DNA from: Psychrobacter okhotskensis
GTDB lineage: Bacteria > Pseudomonadota > Gammaproteobacteria > Pseudomonadales > Moraxellaceae
Direction of reading: 5' to 3'
Assembly (NCBI RefSeq): GCF_013248965.1
Contig: NZ_JABRVQ010000008.1
Span: forward strand, 1-64,000
DNA length: 64,000 nucleotides
The notes under the pieces: generated by a model
What the model was told of the DNA's origin: nothing
Database searches by the model: none
The model's input: only the letters and a program-made list of their open reading frames with translations
Made by a program: the position numbers and the translations under genes
Part shown: positions 9,139 to 19,056 of the stretch, one piece after another
Position numbering within the stretch: position 1 is the first letter of the stretch
Layout: each line of letters opens with the position of its first letter

Positions 9139-9177
9139 AAAAAAGGCTGGATTCTATCAAGAATCCAGCCTTTTTAT
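9139..9177. terminator. Bidirectional terminator between DUF2058 gene and purF
   Basis: AAAAAGGCTGGATTC pairs with GAATCCAGCCTTTTT around a six-base loop, with A and T runs on both sides. It serves both convergent genes. Confidence 0.9.
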
Positions 9178-9203
9178 ATTTAAAAATTTAGGTATTTAGC
9201 AGC

Positions 9204-10739
9204 TTAAAGCTCTTCTACACCCATCATATCTACAGGTGTATCAGCCACTATTTGCACGCCTTTTTTTCCGGTCTTAGCAGTTTCACTGCGCTGCTCTTGT
9301 AGGTGCTCAAGATAGGCTTCATTGATTTGTCCAGTAATGTAGCAACCATTAAATACCGCACAGTCAAAACCTTCGACTTTACTGTATTTGGTATCTTTTA
9401 CTGCTTCGATCAAATCGTCTAAATCTTGGAAGATCAAACGATCAGCACCAATAATTTTACGCACTTCTTCAACGCTATGCCCTGAAGCAATAAGCTCGCT
9501 ACGCACTGGCATATCGATACCATACACGTTTGGATATTTTACGGGCGGCGCTGCACTGGCAAAAAATACTTTACGTGCACCTGCATCACGCGCCATTTGA
9601 ATAATCTCATGACAAGTAGTACCACGGACGATCGAATCATCAACCAATAGCACGTTTTTACCTTTAAACTCTAACGGTACAGCACTGAGCTTTTGACGCA
9701 CTGATTTTTTGCGTTGCTGCTGACCTGGCATGATAAAAGTACGACCGATATAACGGTTTTTCATAAACCCTTCACGGTACTTAATATTCATCTTAAGCGC
9801 CAGCTCCATCGCTGAGGTACGCGAGGTATCTGGAATAGGAATAACCACATCAATATCGTGATCTTCACCCCATTCTGCAAGAATTTTATCACCAAGCTTC
9901 TCGCCCATACGCAGACGCGACTTATAGACTGAGATATTGTCCATGATGGAATCTGGACGAGCAAAATAGACGTATTCAAAGATACAAGGGGTGTATTCTT
10001 GCTGCTCGACGCACTGATGCGTATGTAGCTGATGGTCTAAGTCAATAAAAATCGCTTCACCGGGTTTGACATCACGAATAATAGTGAAGCCAGAGCCAGT
10101 CAAGGCGACCGATTCTGAAGCAACCATATATTCTGTGCCGCCATTGGCTGCCAAACGTTCACCAAAGATAAGTGGGCGAATACCGTTTGGATCGCGGAAG
10201 GCAAGCAAGCCATGACCTGTGATTAAAGCAACAACGCCATAAGCGCCTTCAATACGACTATAAACCGCTGTGACTGCTTCAAATATTTCGGCAGGCGTTG
10301 GATGGGTTTTTCCTAGATTCTGCATCTCATGCGCCAGCACGTTTAACAGTACTTCCGAGTCTGAATCAGTATTCAGGTGACGACGGTCTTCTTTATATAG
10401 AGACTTGGCCAAGCCCTCAGCATTGGTCAAATTACCATTGTGCGCCAGCGTAATACCGTAAGGTGAATTGACATAAAACGGCTGCGCTTCTGCACTGCTT
10501 GACGTGCCTGCCGTTGGATAACGAACATGACCGATGCCAAATTTGCCAACCAGTTTTATCATATGGCGATTCATAAAAACGTCACGTACCATGCCGTTTT
10601 CTTTACGTAAATAAAGCCGACCATCTTGCAAAGTCACAATACCTGCCGCGTCTTGCCCGCGATGCTGTAGCATTGTTAAGCCATCATAAAGAATCTGATT
10701 GACCGGCTCATGAGCTGCAACCCCAACGACTCCACACAT
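9204..10739 (-). CDS. purF: Amidophosphoribosyltransferase
   Basis: A 511-residue enzyme catalysing the first committed step of purine synthesis, PRPP plus glutamine to phosphoribosylamine. The nucleophilic Cys2 follows the initiator Met (MCGVVGV). The glutaminase domain has HVRYPTAG and HNGNLTNA, and the phosphoribosyltransferase domain has the PRPP loop [13 protein letters not shown]. Family length is normal. It lies downstream of cvpA in the same direction, the arrangement known from Escherichia coli, though here 330 bases separate the two. Confidence 0.98.
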   Translation of the reverse strand: MCGVVGVAAHEPVNQILYDGLTMLQHRGQDAAGIVTLQDGRLYLRKENGMVRDVFMNRHMIKLVGKFGIGHVRYPTAGTSSSAEAQPFYVNSPYGITLAHNGNLTNAEGLAKSLYKEDRRHLNTDSDSEVLLNVLAHEMQNLGKTHPTPAEIFEAVTAVYSRIEGAYGVVALITGHGLLAFRDPNGIRPLIFGERLAANGGTEYMVASESVALTGSGFTIIRDVKPGEAIFIDLDHQLHTHQCVEQQEYTPCIFEYVYFARPDSIMDNISVYKSRLRMGEKLGDKILAEWGEDHDIDVVIPIPDTSRTSAMELALKMNIKYREGFMKNRYIGRTFIMPGQQQRKKSVRQKLSAVPLEFKGKNVLLVDDSIVRGTTCHEIIQMARDAGARKVFFASAAPPVKYPNVYGIDMPVRSELIASGHSVEEVRKIIGADRLIFQDLDDLIEAVKDTKYSKVEGFDCAVFNGCYITGQINEAYLEHLQEQRSETAKTGKKGVQIVADTPVDMMGVEEL

Positions 10740-11070
10740 AGTTATATCCTATTTTGAACCACACATTAGTAACACAATAACGGCATAAGCTTGACAGTAG
10801 CTTATGAAAAACAGCCATCTACTCTTACCGCTGACCTGATGATGTTGCTTAAGCTTAAAATCTTGATGACAGTTTGCTCACTGACCTACAGTCAGCAAAG
10901 CCATCAATCATTCACAAATTGAAATTTATGAACCCTAAATGCTATCGAATAATTTTTTATCAAGGATAAGTTACAAAGACTCAGTTATGATTTTTGGTAT
11001 TAAAACGTTAAAAAATAGGCTTAAAAAACAGGCTTAAGAAACGAAGAATAAGTCTAAAAAACTATGCGTA
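10740..11070 (-). promoter_or_regulatory. cvpA-purF intergenic region
   Basis: 331 bases with no gene. Two copies of AGGCTTAA and a run of A-rich short repeats lie at about 11016-11060 near the cvpA stop. A purF promoter or regulator site is likely here but was not identified with confidence. Confidence 0.3.
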
Positions 11071-11568
11071 TTAAGACTGATTGACCTGATCCCAAGCCAT
11101 ACCGAGCACGTCTGAGACTAAAGCCTTACCCATTGGCGCATAAGGCATCAGTTCAGGAGCAAGCACCGAGGTTTGCCATTGCGGCATTTTTACCAATAAG
11201 GGCGCGCTGACACTCAAAACGACTAATACCATCAATACATTTTTGGCCGCCCCAAGGACGCCACCTGCCATCTTGTCAACAATACCCAGACGTAAGGTTT
11301 TGAGTACCCCTGAAAAAGCAAAGGCGACGATATGCATAATCGCTAAGATAATGATTACGACCAATAAGAACGCCGTTGCCATTTGCAAGACAGGGTTTTG
11401 TACGATACCTGATAATTGCGGAGCAACTGAGCCTGCCAAGCGCGTGGCAGCAATAAGAGCAATAAACCAACCTGCCAAGCCGACTGCTGTCTTAATGAGT
11501 CCTACCTGAAAGCCGCGCCATAAGCCAATTAAGACCACAATAGCAATCACAATATCTAGACCACTCAT
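11071..11568 (-). CDS. cvpA: CvpA family membrane protein
   Basis: A 165-residue protein with four hydrophobic segments. It starts with the family pattern SGLDIVIAIVVLIGLWRGFQVG and contains GWFIALIAA. CvpA is linked to colicin V production and envelope tolerance, and is usually cotranscribed with purF, as here. pyrD lies 27 bases upstream in the same direction. Confidence 0.92.
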   Translation of the reverse strand: MSGLDIVIAIVVLIGLWRGFQVGLIKTAVGLAGWFIALIAATRLAGSVAPQLSGIVQNPVLQMATAFLLVVIIILAIMHIVAFAFSGVLKTLRLGIVDKMAGGVLGAAKNVLMVLVVLSVSAPLLVKMPQWQTSVLAPELMPYAPMGKALVSDVLGMAWDQVNQS

Positions 11569-11595
11569 ATGTCACGCCTCATTTTTAGTGGTTGT

Positions 11596-12630
11596 CTAAC
11601 TTTCCATGGCATCGTAATAGCCACCGATGGCTTGAATGCATGACTGTACCAGCCCAGGACCTCGATAAATCAGTCCGGTATAAAGCTGTACCATATCAGC
11701 ACCTGCTTCAATCTTTTTGACCGCTTTGGCACCACTATCGATACCACCCACCCCAATCAAAGCTACTTTACCATCCAGCTGATCAGAGAATTGTTGTAAA
11801 ATTTGGGTGCTGATGTGGCTCACTGGACGACCCGATAGGCCACCGGCTTGGTCACCATCGGGCAAGTCTTCGACACCGACGCGGCTCAATGTGGTATTGG
11901 TGGCTATCAAACCATCAATCTCAAAATCTAACAACTGCTGTGAGATATAATCCACTTGTAGCGGCTCTAAATCAGGCGCTACTTTTAAGACCAGTGGCAC
12001 ATAAAAGCCATACTCTGTTGCCAATTGGTTGTGACGGTTTTTAATCGTATCAAGTAGCTGAGTCAACGCTTCACCACTCTGTAAGTCACGTAAGTTTTTG
12101 GTATTTGGCGATGAGATATTGACGGTAATATAGGAAGCGTGTGCATAAACCCGCTCTAGGCAATAGACATAATCATCAGCGGCTTGCTCCACTGGCGTAC
12201 TGGCATTTTTACCGATATTGATGCCGATATTACCTTTGTATTTACAGCGTTTGACGTTTTCAATCAGGTAATCAACGCCCTGATTATTAAAGCCCATGCG
12301 ATTGATAATGGCATCGGCTTGTTTGATTCTAAATAGGCGTGGCTTATCATTACCAACCTGCGGTCTTGGCGTGACCGTCCCCACTTCTATAAAGCCAAAA
12401 CCCAGCTCGGCCAGTGCATCGATATAATCGCCGTTTTTGTCCAACCCTGCGGCAAGGCCAACTGGATTAGCGAACTGTAAACCCATACAGTCTGTAGGCT
12501 GCATCGACTGACCATATACCAAACCTAAGGCACGCGCTTTATGGGCTTTATCTAACAAAGATAAGGTCATCTCGTGGGCGTGTTCAGGGTCCATCTTAAA
12601 TAAAAAAGGGCGAAGTAAGGCATAAGACAT
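11596..12630 (-). CDS. pyrD: Dihydroorotate dehydrogenase (quinone), class 2
   Basis: A 344-residue FMN enzyme that oxidises dihydroorotate to orotate in pyrimidine synthesis and passes electrons to quinone at the inner membrane. Visible are the class 2 N-terminal helices ([16 protein letters not shown]), [27 protein letters not shown] with the catalytic Ser region, [16 protein letters not shown] and GVGGI near the FMN phosphate site. Length fits class 2. Confidence 0.97.
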   Translation of the reverse strand: MSYALLRPFLFKMDPEHAHEMTLSLLDKAHKARALGLVYGQSMQPTDCMGLQFANPVGLAAGLDKNGDYIDALAELGFGFIEVGTVTPRPQVGNDKPRLFRIKQADAIINRMGFNNQGVDYLIENVKRCKYKGNIGINIGKNASTPVEQAADDYVYCLERVYAHASYITVNISSPNTKNLRDLQSGEALTQLLDTIKNRHNQLATEYGFYVPLVLKVAPDLEPLQVDYISQQLLDFEIDGLIATNTTLSRVGVEDLPDGDQAGGLSGRPVSHISTQILQQFSDQLDGKVALIGVGGIDSGAKAVKKIEAGADMVQLYTGLIYRGPGLVQSCIQAIGGYYDAMES

Positions 12631-12808
12631 AGTAATGACAGACCCTGCTCGAAAAGCAATGATGAATGAGAAAAACGAAAGAGATTAAGCGCAGCGATTA
12701 TATCAGCTTAACAGAAATAAGACCAAAGTTTCATACAGCAAATTTCTATTCCAAAAAGTCAATAAGCGCTGCTAAACACTGTATATAAATGATATGGGAT
12801 TGAACGTA

Positions 12809-13237
12809 TTATGGCACAGGTCGTCCATCTGTTAAGGCAATCCAACCTCGTACAATACGATAAAGGTGCCAAATAAAGGTCAAACCCATAATAATAAAAC
12901 CAATACTGACCAATAAAAATGAACCAATGGCTATATTGCTGCTATCGACAAACATGCTGACACCAAAACCGCCCAAAGCAAACGTGATGATAAGAATGCC
13001 TATGATAAACCAGACGATACTGTACCAAAACGTCTTAATTTGCCAATCAAAATGCGTGGCTAGCCATGAGCCGTCCGCATCGTGGCGCTTAGCATAATTC
13101 ATGATAATCGGCACGACCCACAACAGACCAGCCGTGAAATAACTGATCACATACAATAGATAGGTGATGTGATTATAAGTGGTTAAAGAACGGCGTTTAC
13201 TGTCACTCATGTTGCCGCTTATATTGTCATTTATCAT
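12809..13237 (-). CDS. Small membrane protein, DUF4870-like
   Basis: A 142-residue protein with four hydrophobic segments. The pattern LTTYNHITYLLYVISYFTAG followed by a second pair of helices ending in WHLYRIVRGWIALTDGRPVP resembles DUF4870-type proteins common in Moraxellaceae. The start could be at 13237 or at an internal Met at 13213. Function is not known. Confidence 0.7.
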   Translation of the reverse strand: MINDNISGNMSDSKRRSLTTYNHITYLLYVISYFTAGLLWVVPIIMNYAKRHDADGSWLATHFDWQIKTFWYSIVWFIIGILIITFALGGFGVSMFVDSSNIAIGSFLLVSIGFIIMGLTFIWHLYRIVRGWIALTDGRPVP

Positions 13238-13446
13238 GTGTCTTGATCCTTAACAGGTCATATTATAATCAGACGTCTTAGTCTTAATAGTAGTCTGTTG
13301 ACGCAGATGCTTATCCGCTTAAGTGCAGGAGAATAATGTATAGGAAGTATTCATCACTAAAGTGTTCAATAAACCTTTGATTGTGTCGGATGAGGTGTTC
13401 TTCAATGAAGCTAAATTCAATATACAGTGCGAGGCAGTTAGCATTG
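13238..13446. other. Spacer between gspM and the small membrane protein
   Basis: About 210 bases without a credible gene. It should contain the promoter of the small membrane protein gene on the minus strand. No specific sites could be supported. Confidence 0.3.
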
Positions 13447-13995
13447 TTAAGAAGTAACAGTTGCTTGCACCTCAATGGCTTTGGTGGTCACGTCCTGTTG
13501 CATCGAGAGTTGGGTAAATTGCCAACCTTGCTGCTTAAGCTTACCGAGTGCTGCACTCACAACCGCTTGACTGGCATTGGTGAAGCTCAGCTGCACCCCG
13601 TCACCAGCCGCAACCACTTGCGCATTGGCAATACCCGAGGTATTTAGTAGCTCACTCACTCTGTTGGCAGGTGGCATAGCAGCTGCCCCATCGACGCTGT
13701 TAGTCGCATTGCTATCCACCTTACCCGCTTGCGCGCGCAGCCAAAAATAATCAGCAACGTGCGCTTGATACTCGCTTTTGCTATCGCTTGCAGCTTGATG
13801 AACCGTATAACCACCGTAGCCACCCACGAATAACAATAAAAAAGCAGACAATATAGTTAATGCTAATTGATCGCGTGGAGACAATGCCTGCCAGCGTGAT
13901 GATAGGACATTTTGATAACTATTCACCCGCTCTGAAAAAGCGCTTGTTTTAGGCGCAGACACGCTACGTTCGGCTCGGCGCTGTAATCGTTTCAT
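13447..13995 (-). CDS. gspM: Type II secretion system protein M
   Basis: A 182-residue inner-membrane protein. It has a basic cytoplasmic N terminus, the GspM pattern RWQALSPRDQLALTILSAFL with one membrane segment at about 46-66, and a periplasmic ferredoxin-like domain. GspM pairs with GspL in the assembly platform of type II secretion. gspL lies immediately upstream on the same strand. No other gsp genes occur in the window, so this is a two-gene fragment of the system. Confidence 0.87.
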   Translation of the reverse strand: MKRLQRRAERSVSAPKTSAFSERVNSYQNVLSSRWQALSPRDQLALTILSAFLLLFVGGYGGYTVHQAASDSKSEYQAHVADYFWLRAQAGKVDSNATNSVDGAAAMPPANRVSELLNTSGIANAQVVAAGDGVQLSFTNASQAVVSAALGKLKQQGWQFTQLSMQQDVTTKAIEVQATVTS

Positions 13996-14134
13996 GCTCT
14001 AACCTTTATTGCCAATAGTTAATCGTGGAGGGTTTAATCTTGAGTAAGTAGATTGCAATCATCTGAGTGAGCACCTTACGGATGGTCATCGTCAAAACAC
14101 AGCGCTCAGCAAATACTAAAAATTCTCAATAAGC

Positions 14135-15442
14135 TTAAGATGCTGCTGCCTTGTCGGCACTGACGCTTTCTGGCGTCGTATCATCTTCATTTATACTCAC
14201 AGTAATTTGCCCACTAAACTGCCCTTGCTCATTGCTATTTACCCGCTCTAGCTTGGCCGTTAATCCTTGAGTGAACAGGGTATTGGCGAATTTATCAAGA
14301 CTGTCGCGGTCAGGGGCAATCAACGTAAAACTGAGCGTGGATGGTTGCATAACCAAAGCTTGCGCTTTTAGAGAGGACTGCTTAATCAGTGGTGATATGC
14401 GTGCCAACACGGCCATATGTGGCGAGGCTTGACCATTGGTACCCAGTTTTGGCGCCATTTGCGTGGTCAAATTGGTGCGCGGGTTTAGACGTTCATCAGG
14501 AAACCAAGACTGATATTGCCCCGCAATCGCTGTTTTTGTCGCAGCCGTCGCCTGATGATACTGATAAGACTGCACCCCATCTGTGGCTATCTGTAGCACG
14601 AGTGCCGACAGCGCCACCATCATTGCCACTCGTAGATAAGGTGATAATTGCGAATCGGTTGATTTGATAAAGAAATTAAGCGCGTGACGGTCAGGGTTGT
14701 CAATCGGCTTGGGCGTACTCGTTAGCGTCGTCAATAGCAGCTGATGAGCTGCTATGAGCGCGGCTGTTTGTGCCGAAACATCGCTGGTCGTTACTGGCTT
14801 TTGTAAATCAATCCTATGATCAGACTTTGTAGCATCAAGGTCTGAAAAACTTGTACTATCAAAAGCTTCAATGCTTGGTACCACCATCACTTCACTCAGC
14901 TGCGGGAAGCGCTCAAAAATCAACGGTAAATAGCTGACCGCCATTCCTTGATATAATGATTGGCGTAGCAGCATCGTCTGGTCATCTTGATAGAGTATGA
15001 CTTGCTGCCCTGCACCTTCTTCCGGCACTGGTAACAATAGAAAGTCGGGCAGTAATGCTGCGATAGTCATACCAACGAGTTTGGCACTTTGCTGCCATGC
15101 CTCAATATCAGCCTGCGCCAGCGCGTATAAATACTGACTATCAGCAAGGCTGGTTTGCCGCACTGCCAATTGCTCAACAGGGGTCAAAGACATCTCTTCA
15201 AATAAATACTGCTTACCAGTATTACCCAATTGCTTAAGCTGTGCACCACTAAGCTCGGTATCGACGTGTAATACGTGGCTTGATGGAAAGTACAAACATA
15301 CTGTTTTATGGCTATTGGATTTATAGCTGCTATAAATATCATGCAACTGTTGCCAGCCAGCAACTGACTGCCATTGTTGTACGTCTTCATGCCAGACAGC
15401 TAGCGGACTGTGCTGCGCTCTTAACCAAACATGTAACACCAA
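14135..15442 (-). CDS. gspL: Type II secretion system protein L
   Basis: A 435-residue bitopic protein. The N-terminal ~270 residues form the cytoplasmic actin-like domain (LYFPSSHVLHVDTELSGAQL and LPDFLLLPVPEEG). A membrane segment occurs at about residues 271-290 (VAMMVALSALVLQIA), and the C-terminal periplasmic domain is ferredoxin-like. GspL links the secretion ATPase GspE to the inner-membrane platform. The C-terminal Thr/Ser/Ala-rich tail is a local feature. It is followed by gspM after 139 bases. Confidence 0.87.
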   Translation of the reverse strand: MVLHVWLRAQHSPLAVWHEDVQQWQSVAGWQQLHDIYSSYKSNSHKTVCLYFPSSHVLHVDTELSGAQLKQLGNTGKQYLFEEMSLTPVEQLAVRQTSLADSQYLYALAQADIEAWQQSAKLVGMTIAALLPDFLLLPVPEEGAGQQVILYQDDQTMLLRQSLYQGMAVSYLPLIFERFPQLSEVMVVPSIEAFDSTSFSDLDATKSDHRIDLQKPVTTSDVSAQTAALIAAHQLLLTTLTSTPKPIDNPDRHALNFFIKSTDSQLSPYLRVAMMVALSALVLQIATDGVQSYQYHQATAATKTAIAGQYQSWFPDERLNPRTNLTTQMAPKLGTNGQASPHMAVLARISPLIKQSSLKAQALVMQPSTLSFTLIAPDRDSLDKFANTLFTQGLTAKLERVNSNEQGQFSGQITVSINEDDTTPESVSADKAAAS

Positions 15443-15574
15443 GTGTGTCCTTAATTATCAAAGCCATAAAATAACAAATTTAGACGTTTTGTAAGAGCCC
15501 ATGACCATGTTTATGTTTAAAGCATCTTAATATTTTTAAACAGGGTCATGATGAATAATATTACTACTACTAAA

Positions 15575-15733
15575 TATAGTCAGTCCAATATGAAGAAGAT
15601 ACAGCGGGACTGGGATGCTTAGTTTTTAATATAAGTTTTGCAACCTCTGTCGGCGTAGGTACAGCAAGCCAGAAAAATTTATACCAGTTTCGCGTTATGA
15701 AATAGCGTATCCATTTTATTTAGGATCGACTAT
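15575..15733. mobile_element. TATAGTC-type miniature element, complete, 159 bp
   Basis: It begins TATAGTCAGTCC and ends GGATCGACTATA, imperfect inverted termini that include the TA dinucleotide typical of IS630-type targets. The right terminus read inward, TATAGTCGATCC followed by an AATAAAAT stretch, closely resembles the end of the IS630-family element at 36059. The centre matches the copy at 7982-8085. It has no coding capacity. Confidence 0.75.
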
Positions 15734-15752
15734 AGCCAATGAAAGAGCGATA

Positions 15753-16211
15753 TCAATACGGTTGCTCAGGTACAAAGCGATCGACCTCGGTTGCCATTCC
15801 AGACATTATAAAATCCATCTCAAATACTCGCGCTTCTGCCAAAGAGAACGCCTCAGGATAATCACCGGTTAGTAAGGCAGCCAGATTGGCGACGATAGAC
15901 ATATGACACACTACCACGAGGCACTGCGCCTCAATCTTTGCTATATCGGTCAACGCACTATGGGCATCGTCAGAAGGCGTTATATTATCTTGTACCGTCG
16001 CTGGTACTGTAGGCGCCCGCGCTTGCAGCTCTGCTAGGGTTTGCTGCGCCCTATCATAAGGACTTACGATAAAACGATCAGGCTTATAATTGGTCGTGAT
16101 ATATTCTGCAGTTTGCGCGGCTTGCTGCTGTCCAAAGTCAGTCAGCTGACGAGCGCTGTCTGGACGCGTTTCGTCTTCTGCCTGACCGTGACGTATTAAT
16201 ATCATTTTCAT
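15753..16211 (-). CDS. sixA: SixA-like phosphohistidine phosphatase
   Basis: A 152-residue histidine phosphatase family protein. The catalytic RHG is in ILIRHGQAED at the N terminus; FIVSPYDRAQQT supplies the second Arg of the pocket, and VVCHMSIVANL supplies the second catalytic His. SixA dephosphorylates histidine-phosphotransfer proteins. Neighbouring genes give no partner. Length is right for SixA. Confidence 0.88.
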   Translation of the reverse strand: MKMILIRHGQAEDETRPDSARQLTDFGQQQAAQTAEYITTNYKPDRFIVSPYDRAQQTLAELQARAPTVPATVQDNITPSDDAHSALTDIAKIEAQCLVVVCHMSIVANLAALLTGDYPEAFSLAEARVFEMDFIMSGMATEVDRFVPEQPY

Positions 16212-16350
16212 AGCGTTCCTTGTCTATAACCTGGCTTTTTGTCAGCTGCCTTTTTATCAACTGCCTTTCTATGACCTACTTTGCCACTGTCTGACTTTAC
16301 ACGTTTTTAGCAATACACATTTTCAGCAATACACGTTGCCAACAATCGTT

Positions 16351-17667
16351 TTATTTAGCATCGCTGTCTGTATCAACATCATCGTCATTGTCAGAGGTAC
16401 TACTGGCAGCTTTCATTTGCGCAGTAAGTGCAGCGTTGCTATGGTCATGAGCCATCACAAATTCGACATCACTGCGGAAACCCGCTTCCATCAAATGGAG
16501 CGCCACACCCAGCGCGGCCTTATCTTCATAAATAACCGCATAAAGCGCATGGGTAATCGGCATATAAATACCGTCTTTAGTCGCCTTTTCGTGGACTTGC
16601 TGAATAGTATTAACGCCTTCTGCAGTCTGGCCCAGTTTTTTGACGGCAGCATCAATACTCATACCACGACCAAGCATATTACCGATGCGGTAATTACGAC
16701 TTAACTCCGAACTACAGGTTGCGTATAAATCGCCAACACCTGATAGCCCTAAAAACGTCAGTGGATTGGCACCGGCTTCGACACCAAAACGACTCATCTC
16801 TGCCAAGGCACGGGTCAATATCATTGCTTTGGTATTCTCACCCACTTCGTAGGCCGCAGCCATACCCATCGCAATGGCATAAATGTTTTTGAGCGCCCCG
16901 CCCAGCTCAACACCGCGTATATCATCACTGGCAAATACTCTAAAGAAAGCACTATGCAGTGCCGCTTGTACAGCATGACGTAGTGGTTCAGACTCACTCG
17001 CAATCACGGTCGCAGATGGCATATTTTTCATAATCTCTATAGCAAGATTAGGCCCTGACATGACGCCAAAATTCACCTCAGGCAACACTTCTTTGATAAT
17101 ATCACTCATCATGGCAAAAGTGTCTTTTTCCATGCCTTTCGTTAGCGACACAATAGACTGTCCACTAATAAAGGGGGCGATATTTTTTAGCGTTTCGCGA
17201 AAGGCCAAGCCTGGTACGGCAATAAAGATAATGTCGGTATCTTTGACTGCCGATGCTAAATCATGACTATATTTCAGGCGGTCATCAAGCTTATAACCGG
17301 GCAGATATTTCTTGTTCGTCTGGGTTTTTGTCATGGCCTTAACGGTACGCTTGTTACGAACCCACAGCGTGGTATCACAACCATTACGCGCGGCTAAGTT
17401 CGCCATTGCCGTACCAAAACTACCACCACCTAAGAACGCCAAACGCAGCTTGGTAGGATTGCTGTGAATCTCTGCCATGTTTTTTGCGACTGCTGACTCT
17501 ACCGTGCTAGGGTTGAGCTTCTTACGACCGATACCAGATTTGCTGGCTCGTTCAATGATGCCTGACAACAGACTGTTTTGTTTGTCAGCGGCTTTGTTAC
17601 TCTCGTTGCTACTATTCTGAGCATTATCTTTGTTAGTATTGTTGTCATTAGCGCTTGTCATATGCAT
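16351..17667 (-). CDS. gpsA: Glycerol-3-phosphate dehydrogenase [NAD(P)+] with N-terminal extension
   Basis: A 438-residue protein; typical GpsA is about 330-340 residues. The enzyme reduces dihydroxyacetone phosphate to sn-glycerol-3-phosphate for phospholipid synthesis. The core begins near residue 74 with LRLAFLGGGSFGTA (nucleotide-binding GGGSFG at 80-85), followed by VMSGPNLA and GALKNIYAIAMG with the catalytic Lys. The first ~72 residues are Asn/Ser/Lys-rich and the last ~20 form an acidic DNDDDVDTDSD tail. No Met sits near the core start except M64, so the extension may be real. Confidence 0.95.
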   Translation of the reverse strand: MHMTSANDNNTNKDNAQNSSNESNKAADKQNSLLSGIIERASKSGIGRKKLNPSTVESAVAKNMAEIHSNPTKLRLAFLGGGSFGTAMANLAARNGCDTTLWVRNKRTVKAMTKTQTNKKYLPGYKLDDRLKYSHDLASAVKDTDIIFIAVPGLAFRETLKNIAPFISGQSIVSLTKGMEKDTFAMMSDIIKEVLPEVNFGVMSGPNLAIEIMKNMPSATVIASESEPLRHAVQAALHSAFFRVFASDDIRGVELGGALKNIYAIAMGMAAAYEVGENTKAMILTRALAEMSRFGVEAGANPLTFLGLSGVGDLYATCSSELSRNYRIGNMLGRGMSIDAAVKKLGQTAEGVNTIQQVHEKATKDGIYMPITHALYAVIYEDKAALGVALHLMEAGFRSDVEFVMAHDHSNAALTAQMKAASSTSDNDDDVDTDSDAK

Positions 17668-17809
17668 GTATCCGTATTGACTAACTTATTAGTAATAATA
17701 TCTTTAGTGGGCAGCTACTGAGACCAATTGTGTTGCATAAATCATTTTCTTTAATTAGTAATATTGTTTAATAAAAAACCGTCTTTAGCTCAGTAGCCCT
17801 CAAGTATGG

Positions 17810-18559
17810 TTATGACTCAAAGCGAACAAGCGGCTCGATATCAATAGGTTTACGTGGGTGCTCACCTTTAGGACTGGTGCCAGTATAAACAAAAGCCGTG
17901 ACATAATCATCTGCACTTACGCCGAAATATGCTTTTACCGCAGGTTCGTTACACAATAATCCTGTACGCCATACTGTGCTGAAGCCTTGCGCTTTTAACG
18001 CCAAAATCAGATTTTGTACCGCAGCGCCTGTACTTAACATCTGTTCGAAATGCGGTACCTTTTTATGTTCTTGCATCTGAGTCACCACCGTAATAATAAG
18101 CGGCGCACGTAGCGGCATCGTCTGAGTTTTTTTCACTGTTTTTTCAGAGAGTATCTCGCCCTCTTCGGTGGCCTTTGCTTCTGCTGCTTCGACAAGGGCA
18201 CGCCCCAAGTCGTGACGAGCGTCACCGGCAGTCACAATAAAGCGCCACGGACGCAGTTTTTTGTGGTCAGGTGCCGTCGCTGCACACTCAATCGCTTCTT
18301 CAATCTGGGCTTGCGTTGGTGCAGGAAGATCTAAGTTACCCACGCTGCGTCTTGAATTAATCCAATGAATGAGCTCATCACTGGTAAATGGCGTGCTCTC
18401 AGTCGTTAGTGCTTTAATAGAAATCTTTTCACTATTTTTTGCAGGGTTACTTTTTATTTGACTGTTTTCTGCTTGACTATCTTGTTCTTGACCACTTTGC
18501 ACTTGACTATCTTTTGCTTGATTTTCCTTTGTAAAGTTGTTTTCGTCAGACTTATTCAT
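17810..18559 (-). CDS. Nitroreductase family protein (YdjA-like) with polar N-terminal extension
   Basis: A 249-residue flavoprotein family member. The nitroreductase core begins at about residue 64 (WINSRRSVGNLDLPAP). It contains ECAATAPDHKKLRPWRFIV, typical of the YdjA subgroup, and ends with GEHPRKPIDIEPLV. The first ~50 residues are Gln/Asn/Ser/Lys-rich and repetitive (KDSQVQSGQEQDSQAENSQ). FMN-dependent NAD(P)H reduction of nitro compounds or quinones is the family activity; the substrate is unknown. Confidence 0.85.
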   Translation of the reverse strand: MNKSDENNFTKENQAKDSQVQSGQEQDSQAENSQIKSNPAKNSEKISIKALTTESTPFTSDELIHWINSRRSVGNLDLPAPTQAQIEEAIECAATAPDHKKLRPWRFIVTAGDARHDLGRALVEAAEAKATEEGEILSEKTVKKTQTMPLRAPLIITVVTQMQEHKKVPHFEQMLSTGAAVQNLILALKAQGFSTVWRTGLLCNEPAVKAYFGVSADDYVTAFVYTGTSPKGEHPRKPIDIEPLVRFES

Positions 18560-18577
18560 TATTTGTCCTTATTTATT

Positions 18578-18856
18578 AGGGTCTGTTGAACATTCAAATG
18601 TGGCACTGGCAGTGGCTATTTTTTAGACAATACGCAGTGAAATTTTTGACGCCTAGTCATTCTAGGTTAGATAATTTCGCCATGTATTGGCAAAAAACAG
18701 CCCTGCCCTGAAAGGCTGATACTAAAATCACCCCAAACGTTGTTGTAAACCTAGCTAAGGTCTCGACATTATCGTCGGTTTACGCCTGATTTGATAAAAG
18801 GTTTGGGACGATTTTAGCGATCAGCAGTCCTAATATTTGAATGTTCAACAGACCCT
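18578..18856. mobile_element. Family-1 miniature inverted-repeat element, complete, 279 bp, inverted copy
   Basis: Nearly identical to the reverse complement of 577-855. The termini AGGGTCTGTTGAACATTC are perfect, with TA at both outer edges, as expected for an insertion into TA. It lies 19 bases upstream of the nitroreductase start, so it probably contributes to or displaces that promoter. Confidence 0.88.
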
Positions 18857-19056
18857 ATTGATATTGACTGCCACTATTTATATCAGCAGATTATCCTGTT
18901 ATAAATATGATTGGACAATCGTAAAACCGTAAACGAAAACCCAAGCAGCCCTTAGCCTCTATCTTTAAATCACAATCATACTTTTAAATAAAAGTCCTAC
19001 CAATAGTAGACAGAGCTAGACTAACGCCGCATTTAATTTATAAAGGATTAACTATA

